From contig CP001623.1 in NCBI GenBank assembly GCA_000023185.1, positions 764,925 to 828,924 of the forward strand: DNA of 64,000 nucleotides, given 5' to 3'. The position numbers were made by a program, and so were the translations under genes. The DNA is from Rhizobium leguminosarum bv. trifolii WSM1325. GTDB lineage: Bacteria; Pseudomonadota; Alphaproteobacteria; Rhizobiales; Rhizobiaceae. Below are positions 34,560 to 43,735 of the stretch, in pieces; the first letter of the stretch is position 1, and every line of letters starts with the position of its first letter. Below the pieces are notes generated by a model. That model ran no database searches, was not told the DNA's origin, and saw only the letters and a list, made by a program, of their open reading frames with translations.

Positions 34560-35413
34560 CCACGGATACCATCAGCACGACCACAGACACCCCTAAAGCC
34601 GCCAGCTTCGTCTCCTCACGGCGCTGGCTTTTGTGGAGCGGCATCGCCGCCCTATGCGCCTGGGTGCTGGTGCCGATCTATCTGGTGGCGCTCGGGGCGC
34701 TCGGTGGTCGCCAGGGCGTCTATGTCTGGCCGAAGACCGGTCTTCCCGCCGGCATATCGCTCGAGCCCTTTTTTCTCTTTCTGAAGACCGAAGGCGTCGT
34801 CCAGTCCTTCCTCAATTCGCTGGGGGCAGCCGCCATCACGGTGGCGCTTTCGATCCTGCTCGGCGCGCCGGCAGGTTACGCGCTCGCCCGCTACGATTTC
34901 CGCGGCAAGGACAGCTACCGCCTTCTGGTGCTGCTGACCCGCGCCTTTCCGCTGGCGATCCTGGCCTTGCCGCTGACGGTCTCCTTCATCCGGCTCGGCC
35001 TCTACGATACGATCCTCGGCGTCGGCCTTATCCATACGGTTCTGGCGCTGCCTTTTGCCGCACTCGTCACTCAGGGCATTTTCCTCGGGGTACCCAAGGA
35101 GTTGGAGGAAGCCGCCTGGGTGTTCGGCTGCACCCGCATTCAGGCCTTCTTCAAGGTGGTGGCACCCTTGGCCCTGCCGGGCATCGTCGCGACCGCCGTC
35201 TTTGCCTTCGTCATCTCGTGGAACGAGGTTTTTGCCGCCTCGGTACTGACGGTGCGCAACCGCACGCTGACCGCCTACCTGCTGACCGTGCTTTCGGAAA
35301 GCCCGATGCATTACCGCTTTGCCGGGGGCCTGATGCTCATCCTTCCATCGGTTGTCTTCATCTTCGCGGTCAGGCGCTACCTCTTCGCGATCTGGGGCAT
35401 TTCCTCCAAATAA
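34556..35413 (+). CDS. Sugar ABC transporter permease, MalG/UgpE type
   Basis: A 285-residue inner-membrane permease. A Thr-rich polar N-terminus (MTTDTISTTTDTPKAAS) precedes the first helix WSGIAALCAWVLVPIYLVAL; the EAA loop GVPKELEEAAWVFGCTRIQAFFKVVAPLALPGIVAT is characteristic. The ATG overlaps the upstream stop, so the much longer open frame starting at 33995 is not the gene. It partners the permease at 33708-34559. Confidence 0.92.
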   Translation: MTTDTISTTTDTPKAASFVSSRRWLLWSGIAALCAWVLVPIYLVALGALGGRQGVYVWPKTGLPAGISLEPFFLFLKTEGVVQSFLNSLGAAAITVALSILLGAPAGYALARYDFRGKDSYRLLVLLTRAFPLAILALPLTVSFIRLGLYDTILGVGLIHTVLALPFAALVTQGIFLGVPKELEEAAWVFGCTRIQAFFKVVAPLALPGIVATAVFAFVISWNEVFAASVLTVRNRTLTAYLLTVLSESPMHYRFAGGLMLILPSVVFIFAVRRYLFAIWGISSK

Positions 35414-35426
35414 CGGGACCAGAGAT

Positions 35427-36485
35427 ATGGCCAACATTGTCATCGACCGCATCCGCAAGAGCTTCGGAGCCTTCCAGGCGCTGAAAGAGGTCTCGCTGAC
35501 GATCAACGACGGCGAATTCGTCTCGCTGCTCGGTCCGTCCGGCTGCGGCAAGACCACGCTGCTGCGCATCATCGCCGGCCTCGAGACCGCAACATCGGGA
35601 GATATCCGCATCGGCGACAAGTCGGTGATCGGCTTGCCTCCCAAGGATCGCGGCCTTGCGATGGTCTTCCAGAACTACGCCGTCTTTCCGCACATGACGG
35701 TCTATGAGAACGTCGCCTTCGGACTGCGGATGCAGAAGGCCGACGACGCCAGGGTGAAGGCGCAGGTCGAGAAGGCCGCCGGCCTCCTGCATATCGAGCA
35801 ATATCTCGACCGCTACCCGAACAAGCTTTCCGGCGGCCAGCGCCAGCGCGTCGCGGTCGCTCGCGCCCTTGCCGTCGAACCGAAGGTTCTGCTGATGGAC
35901 GAGCCGCTTTCGAACCTCGACGCGCTGCTCCGCCTCGAAATGCGCACCGAACTCAAGACGGTGCTGCAATCGGCCGGCACCACGACGATCTACGTCACCC
36001 ACGACCAGACCGAAGCCATGGGCCTTTCCGACCGCATTGCCGTCATGCATGGCGGCGTGGTCGAACAGGTCGGCCATCCGGTCGAGATCTACAACCACCC
36101 GGCGACACGTTTCGTCGGCGGCTTCATCGGCAACCCGCCGATGAATTTCATCAAGGTGCCGGTGACAAACAGCCAGGTGGCGGCAGGCGCCGTACAGCTT
36201 GTCGCGCCGCGGGGGTCCGGCAATGAAGTGATCCTTGGCCTGCGCGGCGAAGCCGTCGAACTCGCGCCGCTGCCGCAGGGTCTCGAAATGCGGGTGCGCG
36301 TTGCCGAACCGATGGGCTCGCACCTGCTTCTGACCGGCTCGATCCACGACCAGCCGGTGCGCGTCATCCTGCCGGCCTCGGAGACCGTAAAGAGCGGCGA
36401 CACGATCGGTCTGAAGCTCGACCAGAAGCGCATCACCTGGCTTTCACCCGAAAGCGGCAAGTCCTTTCCGGCCCTCTTGGCCTAA
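35427..36485 (+). CDS. Sugar ABC transporter ATP-binding protein, UgpC/MsmK type
   Basis: A 352-residue ATPase: Walker A GPSGCGKTT near residues 36-44, signature KLSGGQRQRVAVARAL, Walker B VLLMDEPLSNLD, switch histidine in YVTHDQTEAMGLS, and a C-terminal TOBE domain (HPVEIYNHPATRFVGGFIGNPPMNF). It sits 13 bp after the second permease. The Shine-Dalgarno is weak (GGGACCAGAGAT). It completes the importer of this operon. Confidence 0.92.
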   Translation: MANIVIDRIRKSFGAFQALKEVSLTINDGEFVSLLGPSGCGKTTLLRIIAGLETATSGDIRIGDKSVIGLPPKDRGLAMVFQNYAVFPHMTVYENVAFGLRMQKADDARVKAQVEKAAGLLHIEQYLDRYPNKLSGGQRQRVAVARALAVEPKVLLMDEPLSNLDALLRLEMRTELKTVLQSAGTTTIYVTHDQTEAMGLSDRIAVMHGGVVEQVGHPVEIYNHPATRFVGGFIGNPPMNFIKVPVTNSQVAAGAVQLVAPRGSGNEVILGLRGEAVELAPLPQGLEMRVRVAEPMGSHLLLTGSIHDQPVRVILPASETVKSGDTIGLKLDQKRITWLSPESGKSFPALLA

Positions 36486-36504
36486 GAATACCGGAGCATC
36501 CGAC

Positions 36505-37773
36505 ATGAACATGCATACCGACCAGGCGAAGCGCATCCTCGCCGCCAACGATCGCGGCGGCTATACCGTGCCGACCGACCGGCTCTACCCGTTCCAGTGG
36601 AACTGGGATTCGGCCTTCGTTGCCATGGGCTTTGCGCTCTACGATACCGACCGCGCCTATCGCGAGCTGGAGCGGCTGGTCGAGGGCCAGTGGGCTGATG
36701 GAATGATCCCGCATATCGTCTTCCATGCGCCAAGCGATACTTACTTCCCGGGACCGAACGTCTGGCGCACGAGACACGCTATCCCGACCTCCGGCATAAC
36801 CCAGCCGCCGGTCTTTGCGATTGCGCTGCGCAAGCTGCATGAAGCCGCCGGCAAGGATGGCGAAGCGCGCACCCTGCCCCTCTACGTGGCGGCGCTGAAA
36901 TGGCATCGCTGGTGGTATTCGGCGCGCGACCCTGAAGGCACGGGGCTCATAGCACTCCTGCATCCCTGGGAAAGCGGCAGCGACAATTCTCCCGCCTGGG
37001 ACATCGCGCTCGCCCGAGTGCCGACCAATACCGATACGCCTGTGGTGCGCAAGGATACCGGTCATGTCGATGCCGATATGCGCCCGCGCGACGAGGATTA
37101 CCGCCGCTTCATCCATCTCGTCGATACCTATGCCGCCTGCGGCTGGGATCCGGCGCGGCAATGGGAAAAGGCGGCGTTCAAGGTCGCCGAGATCCAGACG
37201 ACCGCAATCCTGCTCAAGGCGGGCGAAGATCTGGAACACCTTGCCCGCCTGTTTGGGCGGACCGATGACGCGATCGAGATCGCTGCCTTCAACGACCGCA
37301 GCCGCAAGGCGATAATGGCCCAGTGGCGGCCGGAGCTTGTCCGCTTCGTCTCGCGCGACCTGATCTCCGGCGAAGATGTCGAAGCCGCCACGCAAGCCGG
37401 CTTCATCCCCCTCCTCTCGCTGGACCTCGACAAGCAGGTTGCGGACGCCCTGGTCTCCGAAATGAAGGCCTGGTCCAAGGATCTCAAGGTTGCCTTCCCC
37501 ACGACCAAACCCGGCATCGCCAGTTGGGAGCCGAAGCGCTACTGGCGCGGCCCCGCCTGGGCGATCATCAATTGGCTGCTGATCGACGGCCTTAAGCGCA
37601 ATCGCTACGCGGATGTCGCCGAAGAGCTGCGGCAATCCACCATCGCAGCGATCGAAACGGAAGGTTTCGCCGAATATTTCGACCCGGTCACCGGCCAGGG
37701 CTGCGGTGGCCTCGGCTTTTCCTGGACGGCTGCCGCCTATCTATGGCTTGAGCGAGGCGTCGTCCTCGCCTGA
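36505..37773 (+). CDS. GH63-like glycosidase (mannosyl-/glucosylglycerate hydrolase-related)
   Basis: A 422-residue cytosolic protein with an (alpha/alpha)6-barrel pattern. FQWNWDSAFVAMGF (about residues 30-43), DGMIPHIVFH, GITQPPVFAIA, LHPWESGSDNSPAWD, PKRYWRGPAWAIINWLLIDGL and GQGCGGLGFSWTAAAYLWLE match the mannosylglycerate/glucosylglycerate hydrolase branch of GH63. The absence of a signal peptide means the glycoside is cleaved after import. GGAG precedes the ATG 19 bp after the ATPase gene. Substrate assignment within the branch is inferred; other small alpha-glucosides remain possible. Confidence 0.78.
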   Translation: MNMHTDQAKRILAANDRGGYTVPTDRLYPFQWNWDSAFVAMGFALYDTDRAYRELERLVEGQWADGMIPHIVFHAPSDTYFPGPNVWRTRHAIPTSGITQPPVFAIALRKLHEAAGKDGEARTLPLYVAALKWHRWWYSARDPEGTGLIALLHPWESGSDNSPAWDIALARVPTNTDTPVVRKDTGHVDADMRPRDEDYRRFIHLVDTYAACGWDPARQWEKAAFKVAEIQTTAILLKAGEDLEHLARLFGRTDDAIEIAAFNDRSRKAIMAQWRPELVRFVSRDLISGEDVEAATQAGFIPLLSLDLDKQVADALVSEMKAWSKDLKVAFPTTKPGIASWEPKRYWRGPAWAIINWLLIDGLKRNRYADVAEELRQSTIAAIETEGFAEYFDPVTGQGCGGLGFSWTAAAYLWLERGVVLA

Positions 37774-37839
37774 GTGTAGAGCCGCGCCCAACTAAGCCGT
37801 TTCTACGATTGGCTTAACCCCTCCAGGTCGCCTAAATGT

Positions 37840-37866
37840 AAAGTGTATGATTTAATCATACACTTT
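37840..37866. promoter_or_regulatory. Palindromic operator of the ParD-like antitoxin gene
   Basis: Two perfect 13-bp arms (AAAGTGTATGATT and its complement) flank a single T. The site lies 31 bp upstream of the antitoxin ATG and includes a TATGAT that could serve as -10. Ribbon-helix-helix antitoxins normally autorepress through such sites. Confidence 0.7.
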
Positions 37867-37896
37867 GTTATAAGGAGATAGCCGAGGACACACACT

Positions 37897-38172
37897 ATGC
37901 GTACAACCCAACCCCTCACCATCACCCTTCCATTGGAAATGGCGCAGATGGTGAAGGCCAAAGTCAGCTCCGGCGAATATGCGACCGAGAGCGAAGTCAT
38001 CCGCGACGGCCTGCGCACCTTGGCCGCCCGCGACGCCGCCGTTGAGAAATGGCTGCGAGACGAGCTCGTGCCTACCTATGACGAGACGAAAGCCCACCCC
38101 GAGCGCGGCCTTTCTGCCGAGGACGTCGGCCGGCGGCTCGATGCCCGTATGGCCGCTCACGCCAAGAAATAG
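37897..38172 (+). CDS. ParD-like ribbon-helix-helix antitoxin
   Basis: A 91-residue protein. The N-terminal ribbon-helix-helix (PLTITLPLEMAQMVKAKVSSGEYATESEVIRDGLRTL) binds DNA; the charged C-terminal part (EKWLRDELVPTYDETKAHPERGLSAEDV) is the usual toxin-wrapping segment of ParD. GAGG lies nine bases before the ATG. The expected ParE toxin follows directly but is broken (38181-38255), so this looks like an orphan antitoxin. A 27-bp operator palindrome precedes it. Confidence 0.88.
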   Translation: MRTTQPLTITLPLEMAQMVKAKVSSGEYATESEVIRDGLRTLAARDAAVEKWLRDELVPTYDETKAHPERGLSAEDVGRRLDARMAAHAKK

Positions 38173-38180
38173 CGCAGGGC

Positions 38181-38255
38181 ATGAACTACAACGTCATTTG
38201 CGCCCAAGGCGAGCGACGACCTCGAAAGCTTGCACCCGAACCTTCATCCAACTGC
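38181..38255 (+). pseudogene. Remnant of a ParE-like toxin gene
   Basis: Nine bases after the antitoxin stop an ATG opens MNYNV-I, a typical ParE start, but the frame then shifts. From 38197 the next frame reads FAPKASDDLESLH, matching the conserved ParE segment after the first strand. The similarity fades after about 38235 and the rest of a roughly 95-codon toxin is missing; the convergent Rad50-like gene ends at 38287. A net loss of two bases near 38196 explains the shift. The remnant should encode no toxin. Confidence 0.65.
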
Positions 38256-38286
38256 GATTGAAGTTTCAGCGCCTCAGGACCTCTCC

Positions 38287-40914
38287 CTAATCCGGCTGCC
38301 ACGGCTGCATGGTGAGCACATTGCCGCCCAGCTTGGCGAAGGCGCGCTGGCGGCAGGAGAAGACGAGGATCTGCTGGTCGCGCGATTGGCGGTGCAGCGC
38401 ATCGAACATCCGCTCGATTCGGTCGTCGTCGGAATAAACAAGCGCATCGTCGAGGATGACAGGCGCCGGCCGGCCATCGCGGGCAAGCAGCCGGGCGAAT
38501 GCGAGGCGGGTCAGCACCGAGAGCTGCTCCCGCATGCCGCCGCTCAGCCGGTCGACATCTTCGTCCAGACCGTTGCGGCGCACGATCTGCGGCAGCAAGG
38601 TGTCGCCGTCGAAGGTGATCGAGATGTCGTCGAACAGCAGGCCGAGCAGCGGGGCTAGTTCGCTCATGACCGGCTTGAGATAGAGGTCACGCGCCGCCGC
38701 GCGCGTCGCCGTCAGCGCCTTGCGCAAGCGATCGAGCACGCCGACCTCCGTCTCGAAACGCTTCACCTGTTCGCGCGCCGCTGCCAGAAAATCGCGCGTT
38801 TCCGACCAGTTTTCTTCCAGCGCACTGTCCGAACGGGTACGGATCTGACCGCCGAGATCAGCAAGCTCTTCGCGGAGCCTGGCAATTTCGCGGCCTGCGG
38901 CGTCGGCGACCGAGCGCGCCCTGGCAAGGGCGGCCTCTGCGCCTGCGAGATCCCGCCCTGTCCTGCGCAAAGGCGCGGCCCGAAGTTCGACAGCATCGAC
39001 CTGCTCTCTGGCGCTGGAAAGTTTTATGGCGAGGTCCTGCTGCAATTCAGTTCGGCCGGACTCGGGGCCGATGACCGCTTCGATGGCCTCGAGTTCCTGG
39101 CCAAGCCTGGCGTGCTCGGTCTGCGCGCGCAATATGGCCTCGCCGGCTTCCGTGCGCATCATTGACGCCTCCCGCGCCCGGTTGCGCGCCAGTTCGATGC
39201 GCCGTGTCGCATCCGCGAGACCGGCACGCACCTCTTCCGGGTTGGCGTCGAGTTCGACCGCACCCTGGCTGAGTTCGGCAAAGCGTGCGGCGTCGAGGTG
39301 AAGTGCGTCAATGCCATTCGGGGCGAGATCGGCGAGCCGCTGGCGCGCCCGCACCAGTTCCTCCTGCTTGTTCCGCGCGGCAATTTCGCGCTGCCGCGCC
39401 GCCCGCAGACTGTCGATACCGAGCTTGGCAAGCAATGTTTGGCGCATGGCTTCCGCGGTCTCCAGCGCCCCATTGTGATCGGCCTGCCGGTTGGAATGGA
39501 TGGTCAGGGTGCCGACGCCTGCTATGTCGAGCCTCGCCATCCCGGCAAAGCTCTTATCCTCGCCGCCAATCAAAGGCTGGCGGTCCATGCTCACCAATCC
39601 GGAGACGTCCTTCAGGTAATCGATCCGGAGCGTGGGAAGGCCGACTTCGGCGGCTGCGCGCAAGCCGACGATCTTGATGTCCAGCGCTTCAAGCCGTTCG
39701 ATGGCATCGGCTGGAATGGCGAGCAATGCATGCGCCGCATCCCCATCCTCGATCTGCTGGCGCGCGGCTTCCGCCTGTTCGAGACGCAGGCGGACCTCGG
39801 CCAAGCGCTCTGCGGCGTGGCGTGAACGTAGCGCTGCCTCGATCCGCGCGAGAAGTTCGCGGTTTACCCGCTCCTCCTCTTCGGCCGCCTGAACCTCCGC
39901 CGTTGCAGCCTCGCTTTCAACAAGCGATGCCGTGCGTCGCTCGGCTGCATTTGAAAGGTCCTTTTCCGCCAAGGCGAAACGCCGCGCGAGTTCGCCGCTG
40001 CGGTTCAATGCTGCGTGGAAGCGGTCGAATGCCTGCTGCGCGTCGTCGCGGCGGCTGGCGGCCAAGGCAGCCTCGGCATCGAGCGCTTTGAGTTCCCTGT
40101 CATGCAGTTTAGCAGCTCCGAGCGCCGACTCGGCATTGGCAATCGCGGTCTTCCGGCCGGCCTCCTCATCAGGGTTTTCCAGTTCGCTGAGTCTCGCCTG
40201 CACTGAGCGGCGGCGATCGAGCGCGCCGTGCAGCATCTCCACCTCCTTGGCCAGCCGCGCCTCCTCCGCCTGCAGCCGGTCACGCTCCTCGAGCGCGGCG
40301 GCAAAGCGGCCTCCGGTCTTTGGCCGGAGCGTCGCGGTGACCAGGCGATTGAGTTCATCCTCGCAGGCTTCGAGCACCGCCGACATGCGCCGTCCGCCCG
40401 TCAGCGCCTCCACCTCTCCCTGCACCGAAGTCAGCAGGCTTTCTCGCACCCGCTTGTCGTTCTCTTCCTCGCTCTTGCTGCGATTTTCGATGCCGGTGAT
40501 GCCCTGGCGCACCCAGAGCAGGCCTGCCGGGCCGGCAGTTCCGCCGGAAATGAGATCGCCGATGAAAGCCTCGGCCTCGTCTGCCTGGGCGACGATCCGG
40601 CCGCTGCCGAGATCGGTGACGCTGGCGCGCCGTCCGCTATGGAACTGCTTGGTCAGGCGGTAGCGGCCGGCTTCGATCGTGATGTCGGCCTCGACGATCG
40701 GATTGCCGCCGCTATAGGGGCGCAGCATCTGCACGCTCTTTGGATTACCGCTGTGCGGCTGGAAGAACAGAGCATGCAGCGCCTCAAAACAGGTCGATTT
40801 GCCATGTTCGTTGGCGGCGCTCAGCACATTGACGCCGTCGGCGATTCCTTCGACGGATATGCCGCGGCCGGCGAAGCGTTTGACATTGTGAAGGCGAAGA
40901 GCGTTAAGTTTCAT
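38287..40914 (-). CDS. Rad50/SbcC-like AAA ATPase (YhaN-type)
   Basis: An 875-residue SMC-like protein. The N-terminal ATPase half has LNALRLHNVKRF and a Walker A-like SAANEHGKST (about residues 32-41). Long coiled coils rich in Ala, Glu, Arg and Leu span about 170-760, and the C-terminal half has RLSGGMREQLSVLTRLAFARLL (signature, about 785-805) and PAPVILDDALVYSDDDR (Walker B, about 810). No CxxC zinc hook is visible in the coiled coil, unlike Rad50/SbcC. The start overlaps the stop of the nuclease gene (ATGA). Predicted partner in DNA end processing; the function is inferred. Confidence 0.85.
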   Translation of the reverse strand: MKLNALRLHNVKRFAGRGISVEGIADGVNVLSAANEHGKSTCFEALHALFFQPHSGNPKSVQMLRPYSGGNPIVEADITIEAGRYRLTKQFHSGRRASVTDLGSGRIVAQADEAEAFIGDLISGGTAGPAGLLWVRQGITGIENRSKSEEENDKRVRESLLTSVQGEVEALTGGRRMSAVLEACEDELNRLVTATLRPKTGGRFAAALEERDRLQAEEARLAKEVEMLHGALDRRRSVQARLSELENPDEEAGRKTAIANAESALGAAKLHDRELKALDAEAALAASRRDDAQQAFDRFHAALNRSGELARRFALAEKDLSNAAERRTASLVESEAATAEVQAAEEEERVNRELLARIEAALRSRHAAERLAEVRLRLEQAEAARQQIEDGDAAHALLAIPADAIERLEALDIKIVGLRAAAEVGLPTLRIDYLKDVSGLVSMDRQPLIGGEDKSFAGMARLDIAGVGTLTIHSNRQADHNGALETAEAMRQTLLAKLGIDSLRAARQREIAARNKQEELVRARQRLADLAPNGIDALHLDAARFAELSQGAVELDANPEEVRAGLADATRRIELARNRAREASMMRTEAGEAILRAQTEHARLGQELEAIEAVIGPESGRTELQQDLAIKLSSAREQVDAVELRAAPLRRTGRDLAGAEAALARARSVADAAGREIARLREELADLGGQIRTRSDSALEENWSETRDFLAAAREQVKRFETEVGVLDRLRKALTATRAAARDLYLKPVMSELAPLLGLLFDDISITFDGDTLLPQIVRRNGLDEDVDRLSGGMREQLSVLTRLAFARLLARDGRPAPVILDDALVYSDDDRIERMFDALHRQSRDQQILVFSCRQRAFAKLGGNVLTMQPWQPD

Positions 40915-42035
40915 CGATCAATCGCCTCGCAATAGGAAAACAGGCGGATCAATGCCTCGCGCGCCACGCCCCTGTCATCGCCGGAGCGGGATTGGTCGAG
41001 GCTTTCGGAAAGCAGCAATTCCGCAGCATCGCGCAACGCGCCGGCTCGGTCGATGGTCTCGAGATCATCGCTCTCACAGTCGGTCCCCAGAAGGTCGGTA
41101 TTGATCTCCAGATGTGCAAATTCCGGCGCGACCTGCTCCAACAGGCTGATCATTGCCGTCCGCCCGTTCAACCGGGCACGGCCGGACAGCGCGACGCGCA
41201 ACAGGGTTTGTCGCCGCGCGAACGGTTCCGGCAGCGCGGCCTTCAGCGCTTCAACACCGTCTTCCGATGCCAGCAGCGGAAGCTGTAATGTCTGCCAGGA
41301 AAAGCTGGCGGTCGTCACCGCTGTCGTCGTCGGCATCGCTCCCTGCCCGGCAATGGAAACGACCATCGCCTGCCCCGGCCGGTCATGCTTGAAACGGTCG
41401 GGCTCGGGAGCGCCGCTGTAATATGTTCTGGCGTCCACCGCTACCGATCCGTGCCAATCGCCGAGAGCCATATAATCGAGGCCGGCCAGCGCCGCGCGGT
41501 TCGGCGCAATCACGTTGGTGGCCGTGGCATCCTCCGAGAATTCCTGGATGGGGCCATGGGCGAGGCCGATGCGGATAGAGCCATCAGGTGTGGCAGCACC
41601 CGTCATCCATTCGGTCAGGTCGCGGCCCGGCCTCCTGGTCGTGCAAGGCGCCGGCAGCAGGATGACACCAGGTTCAAGCGGAAGGGGCGCCGCCTCCGTC
41701 GCCAGGATGACATTGTCGGGCACCACGCCGCGCGCCGCACTCCAGAGTTGGTCCGCCAGCAGCGAATCGTGATTGCCCGGAAGCAGCACCCAGCGCAGCG
41801 AAGCATTCCGGGCCATCTCACCAAGCGCTTGCCGAAGCACGGCCGGCGTCGGCGTCTCGGTATCGAAGGTGTCGCCGGCGAGCAGGATGACATCCGTCCC
41901 ATGCTCTCGTGCCGCGCTGGCAAGCCTGGCGATGACACCATGCCGCGCCTCGCGCAGGCGCCCTCTCAAATCCTCCGGAAGATTGCCAAATCGCTTGCCA
42001 ATATGAAGGTCCGAACTGTGCAGGAAGGAAAACAT
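40911..42035 (-). CDS. Mre11/SbcD-like metallophosphoesterase (DNA repair exonuclease)
   Basis: A 374-residue calcineurin-like phosphoesterase. The metal-binding motifs are in order: SSDLHIG (Asp9, His11), LLAGDTFD (Asp55), LLPGNHDS (Asn88, His89), GLAHG and GDWHGS. This matches Mre11/SbcD/YhaO nucleases, which act with a Rad50-type ATPase; that partner is the next gene, overlapping by ATGA. The C-terminal third is not conserved to my eye and may hold the capping domain. The Shine-Dalgarno is weak. Confidence 0.87.
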   Translation of the reverse strand: MFSFLHSSDLHIGKRFGNLPEDLRGRLREARHGVIARLASAAREHGTDVILLAGDTFDTETPTPAVLRQALGEMARNASLRWVLLPGNHDSLLADQLWSAARGVVPDNVILATEAAPLPLEPGVILLPAPCTTRRPGRDLTEWMTGAATPDGSIRIGLAHGPIQEFSEDATATNVIAPNRAALAGLDYMALGDWHGSVAVDARTYYSGAPEPDRFKHDRPGQAMVVSIAGQGAMPTTTAVTTASFSWQTLQLPLLASEDGVEALKAALPEPFARRQTLLRVALSGRARLNGRTAMISLLEQVAPEFAHLEINTDLLGTDCESDDLETIDRAGALRDAAELLLSESLDQSRSGDDRGVAREALIRLFSYCEAIDR

Positions 42036-42342
42036 TAATCAGCCATGTTTGCGATGCGCCGCGAGCTTTCGAGCATGGCCAAGGACCTCTCGTCCACAGT
42101 TTCATGATTCCGTTGTTCCGAGGCAGACCATGCCTCCCGGCTATGGGCGAGGCAAGTCCATCCTGGCCGAGCAAGCAGTTATCCAATGTTTGTCTAATTT
42201 TGAGCGGTGCACGACACCCATCCCGTAGCCCTACAAGAATTAGGCAGACGCGGTGACCCGCCACGCGGCGAAGGCATCGTCTATTATCCAAGGGTTTTAC
42301 CTGCCGATGGAAATCGAACGGTTGATCCCATGATCGCCGCCC
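42036..42342. other. 307-bp intergenic region
   Basis: This gap lies between the nuclease gene start and the aldehyde dehydrogenase stop, both on the minus strand. It should contain the promoter of the nuclease/ATPase pair. I see no convincing gene, repeat or operator in it. Confidence 0.6.
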
Positions 42343-43734
42343 CTAAGTCACCTGGTTGAATACCACCATCTTGTCGTCGGCCATTTCTTCCATCGTCCAG
42401 GGAATGCCGCCGACGCCGTATCCTGACTGTCTGCGTCCGGCGAAAGGCATCCAATCGGTGCGGAACGCGGTGTGGTCGTTGACGAGAACGGCCGATGCAT
42501 CCAAATGTTTTGCCGCCCTGAGAGCAACCGCTATGTCGGCGGAAAAGACGCTCGCCTGGAAGGCATAGGGCAGCGAGTTGGCAATGCGGATCGCTTCGTC
42601 GAGGTCGCGGTAGCCGTAGACGCAGGTCAGCGGTCCAAAGACCTCGAGCATGGATACTTTCGCTTCAGTAGGCGGGTCCAGCAAAACCGAAGGCAGAAGT
42701 GTCGTCTCGGACATCCGACCGCCGCCGATCTGCCTGGTTCCGGCGTCCGTCGCCTCCTTGATCCAGGCGGCGACGCGGTCTGCCTCGCGTGGCAGGATGA
42801 GCGGCCCTACCTCGGTTTGCATAAGCGTGGGATCGCCGACATGCAGAGCTGCCACCCTGGCAGCGAGAGCCTCGGTGAAGGAAGCCAGAATATCTTCATG
42901 CACGAAGAGACGCTGGGCCGACACGCAGACTTGCCCGGCGTGATAATAGCCACCTTTGACAATGGTGCCGACGATCGCATCGACATTGGCGCTGCGGTCG
43001 ACGATGACGGGTGCCGCTCCACCGTGCTCAAGCGCGCATCGGGTCCCCGGCGGCAGCTTGCCCTTGAGGTACCAGCCGACCTTGGCGGAACCGATGAAGC
43101 TCAAAAACGCGACGCGGTGATCGGTTGCAAAGGCTTCGGCAAGCGCGTTGTCCTCGGTGATGAGGGTCTGGCACCAGCGCTCATCGAGACCTGCCTCCCA
43201 GAACAGCTTGACGATCTCGATGCAGGAAATCGGCGTCGTTGCCGCCGGCTTCACGATAACCGGGCAGCCGACCGCGATCGCCGGCGCGATCTGGTGGATG
43301 ATGAGATTGAGCGGATGGTTGAAGGCCGAGATCGCCGCCACGACGCCGATCGGCTCCTTGGTGGTGAAAGCCCATCTGTTGGCGCTGGCCGCGGTCAGCC
43401 CCATGGGGATTTCCTTGCCGCCGAAATTGCGCAGCTCGTCCGCCGCATTGAGGAGGCCGTCGATCCCGCGCGTCACCTCGATGATCGCATCCGTCAGCGG
43501 CTTGCCGCCTTCACGGGCGATCATCATCGCAAAACGATCGCGGTTCTCCTGCAGAAGCGCCGACGCCTTTCTGAGGATCGCCATCCGTTGATGCGGGGGC
43601 AGCCAGCCATCGCGATCGGCGAAGCTTTTGGCGGCGAGCTGAAGCTTGCGCTCGAGTGCGGCCACGTCGTCTGCCGGCAGCTCTGCAATCGGCTTGCGGT
43701 TGAACGCCTGGTAGACCTTCATGGTAGACTGCAT
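42343..43734 (-). CDS. Aldehyde dehydrogenase family protein
   Basis: A 463-residue NAD(P)-dependent dehydrogenase. The Rossmann region FTTKEPIGVVAAISAFNHPLNLIIHQIAPAIAVGCPVIVKPA is typical, the general base lies in LEHGGAAPVIV and the nucleophile in YYHAGQVCVSAQRLFVHE. EVFGPLTCVYGY and SGYGVGGIPWTMEEM complete the fold. The substrate is unknown. The ATG is two bases after the ThDP-enzyme stop with GAGG upstream, so the two are cotranscribed and may act in sequence on a 2-oxo acid and an aldehyde. Confidence 0.92.
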   Translation of the reverse strand: MQSTMKVYQAFNRKPIAELPADDVAALERKLQLAAKSFADRDGWLPPHQRMAILRKASALLQENRDRFAMMIAREGGKPLTDAIIEVTRGIDGLLNAADELRNFGGKEIPMGLTAASANRWAFTTKEPIGVVAAISAFNHPLNLIIHQIAPAIAVGCPVIVKPAATTPISCIEIVKLFWEAGLDERWCQTLITEDNALAEAFATDHRVAFLSFIGSAKVGWYLKGKLPPGTRCALEHGGAAPVIVDRSANVDAIVGTIVKGGYYHAGQVCVSAQRLFVHEDILASFTEALAARVAALHVGDPTLMQTEVGPLILPREADRVAAWIKEATDAGTRQIGGGRMSETTLLPSVLLDPPTEAKVSMLEVFGPLTCVYGYRDLDEAIRIANSLPYAFQASVFSADIAVALRAAKHLDASAVLVNDHTAFRTDWMPFAGRRQSGYGVGGIPWTMEEMADDKMVVFNQVT

Positions 43735-43735
43735 C

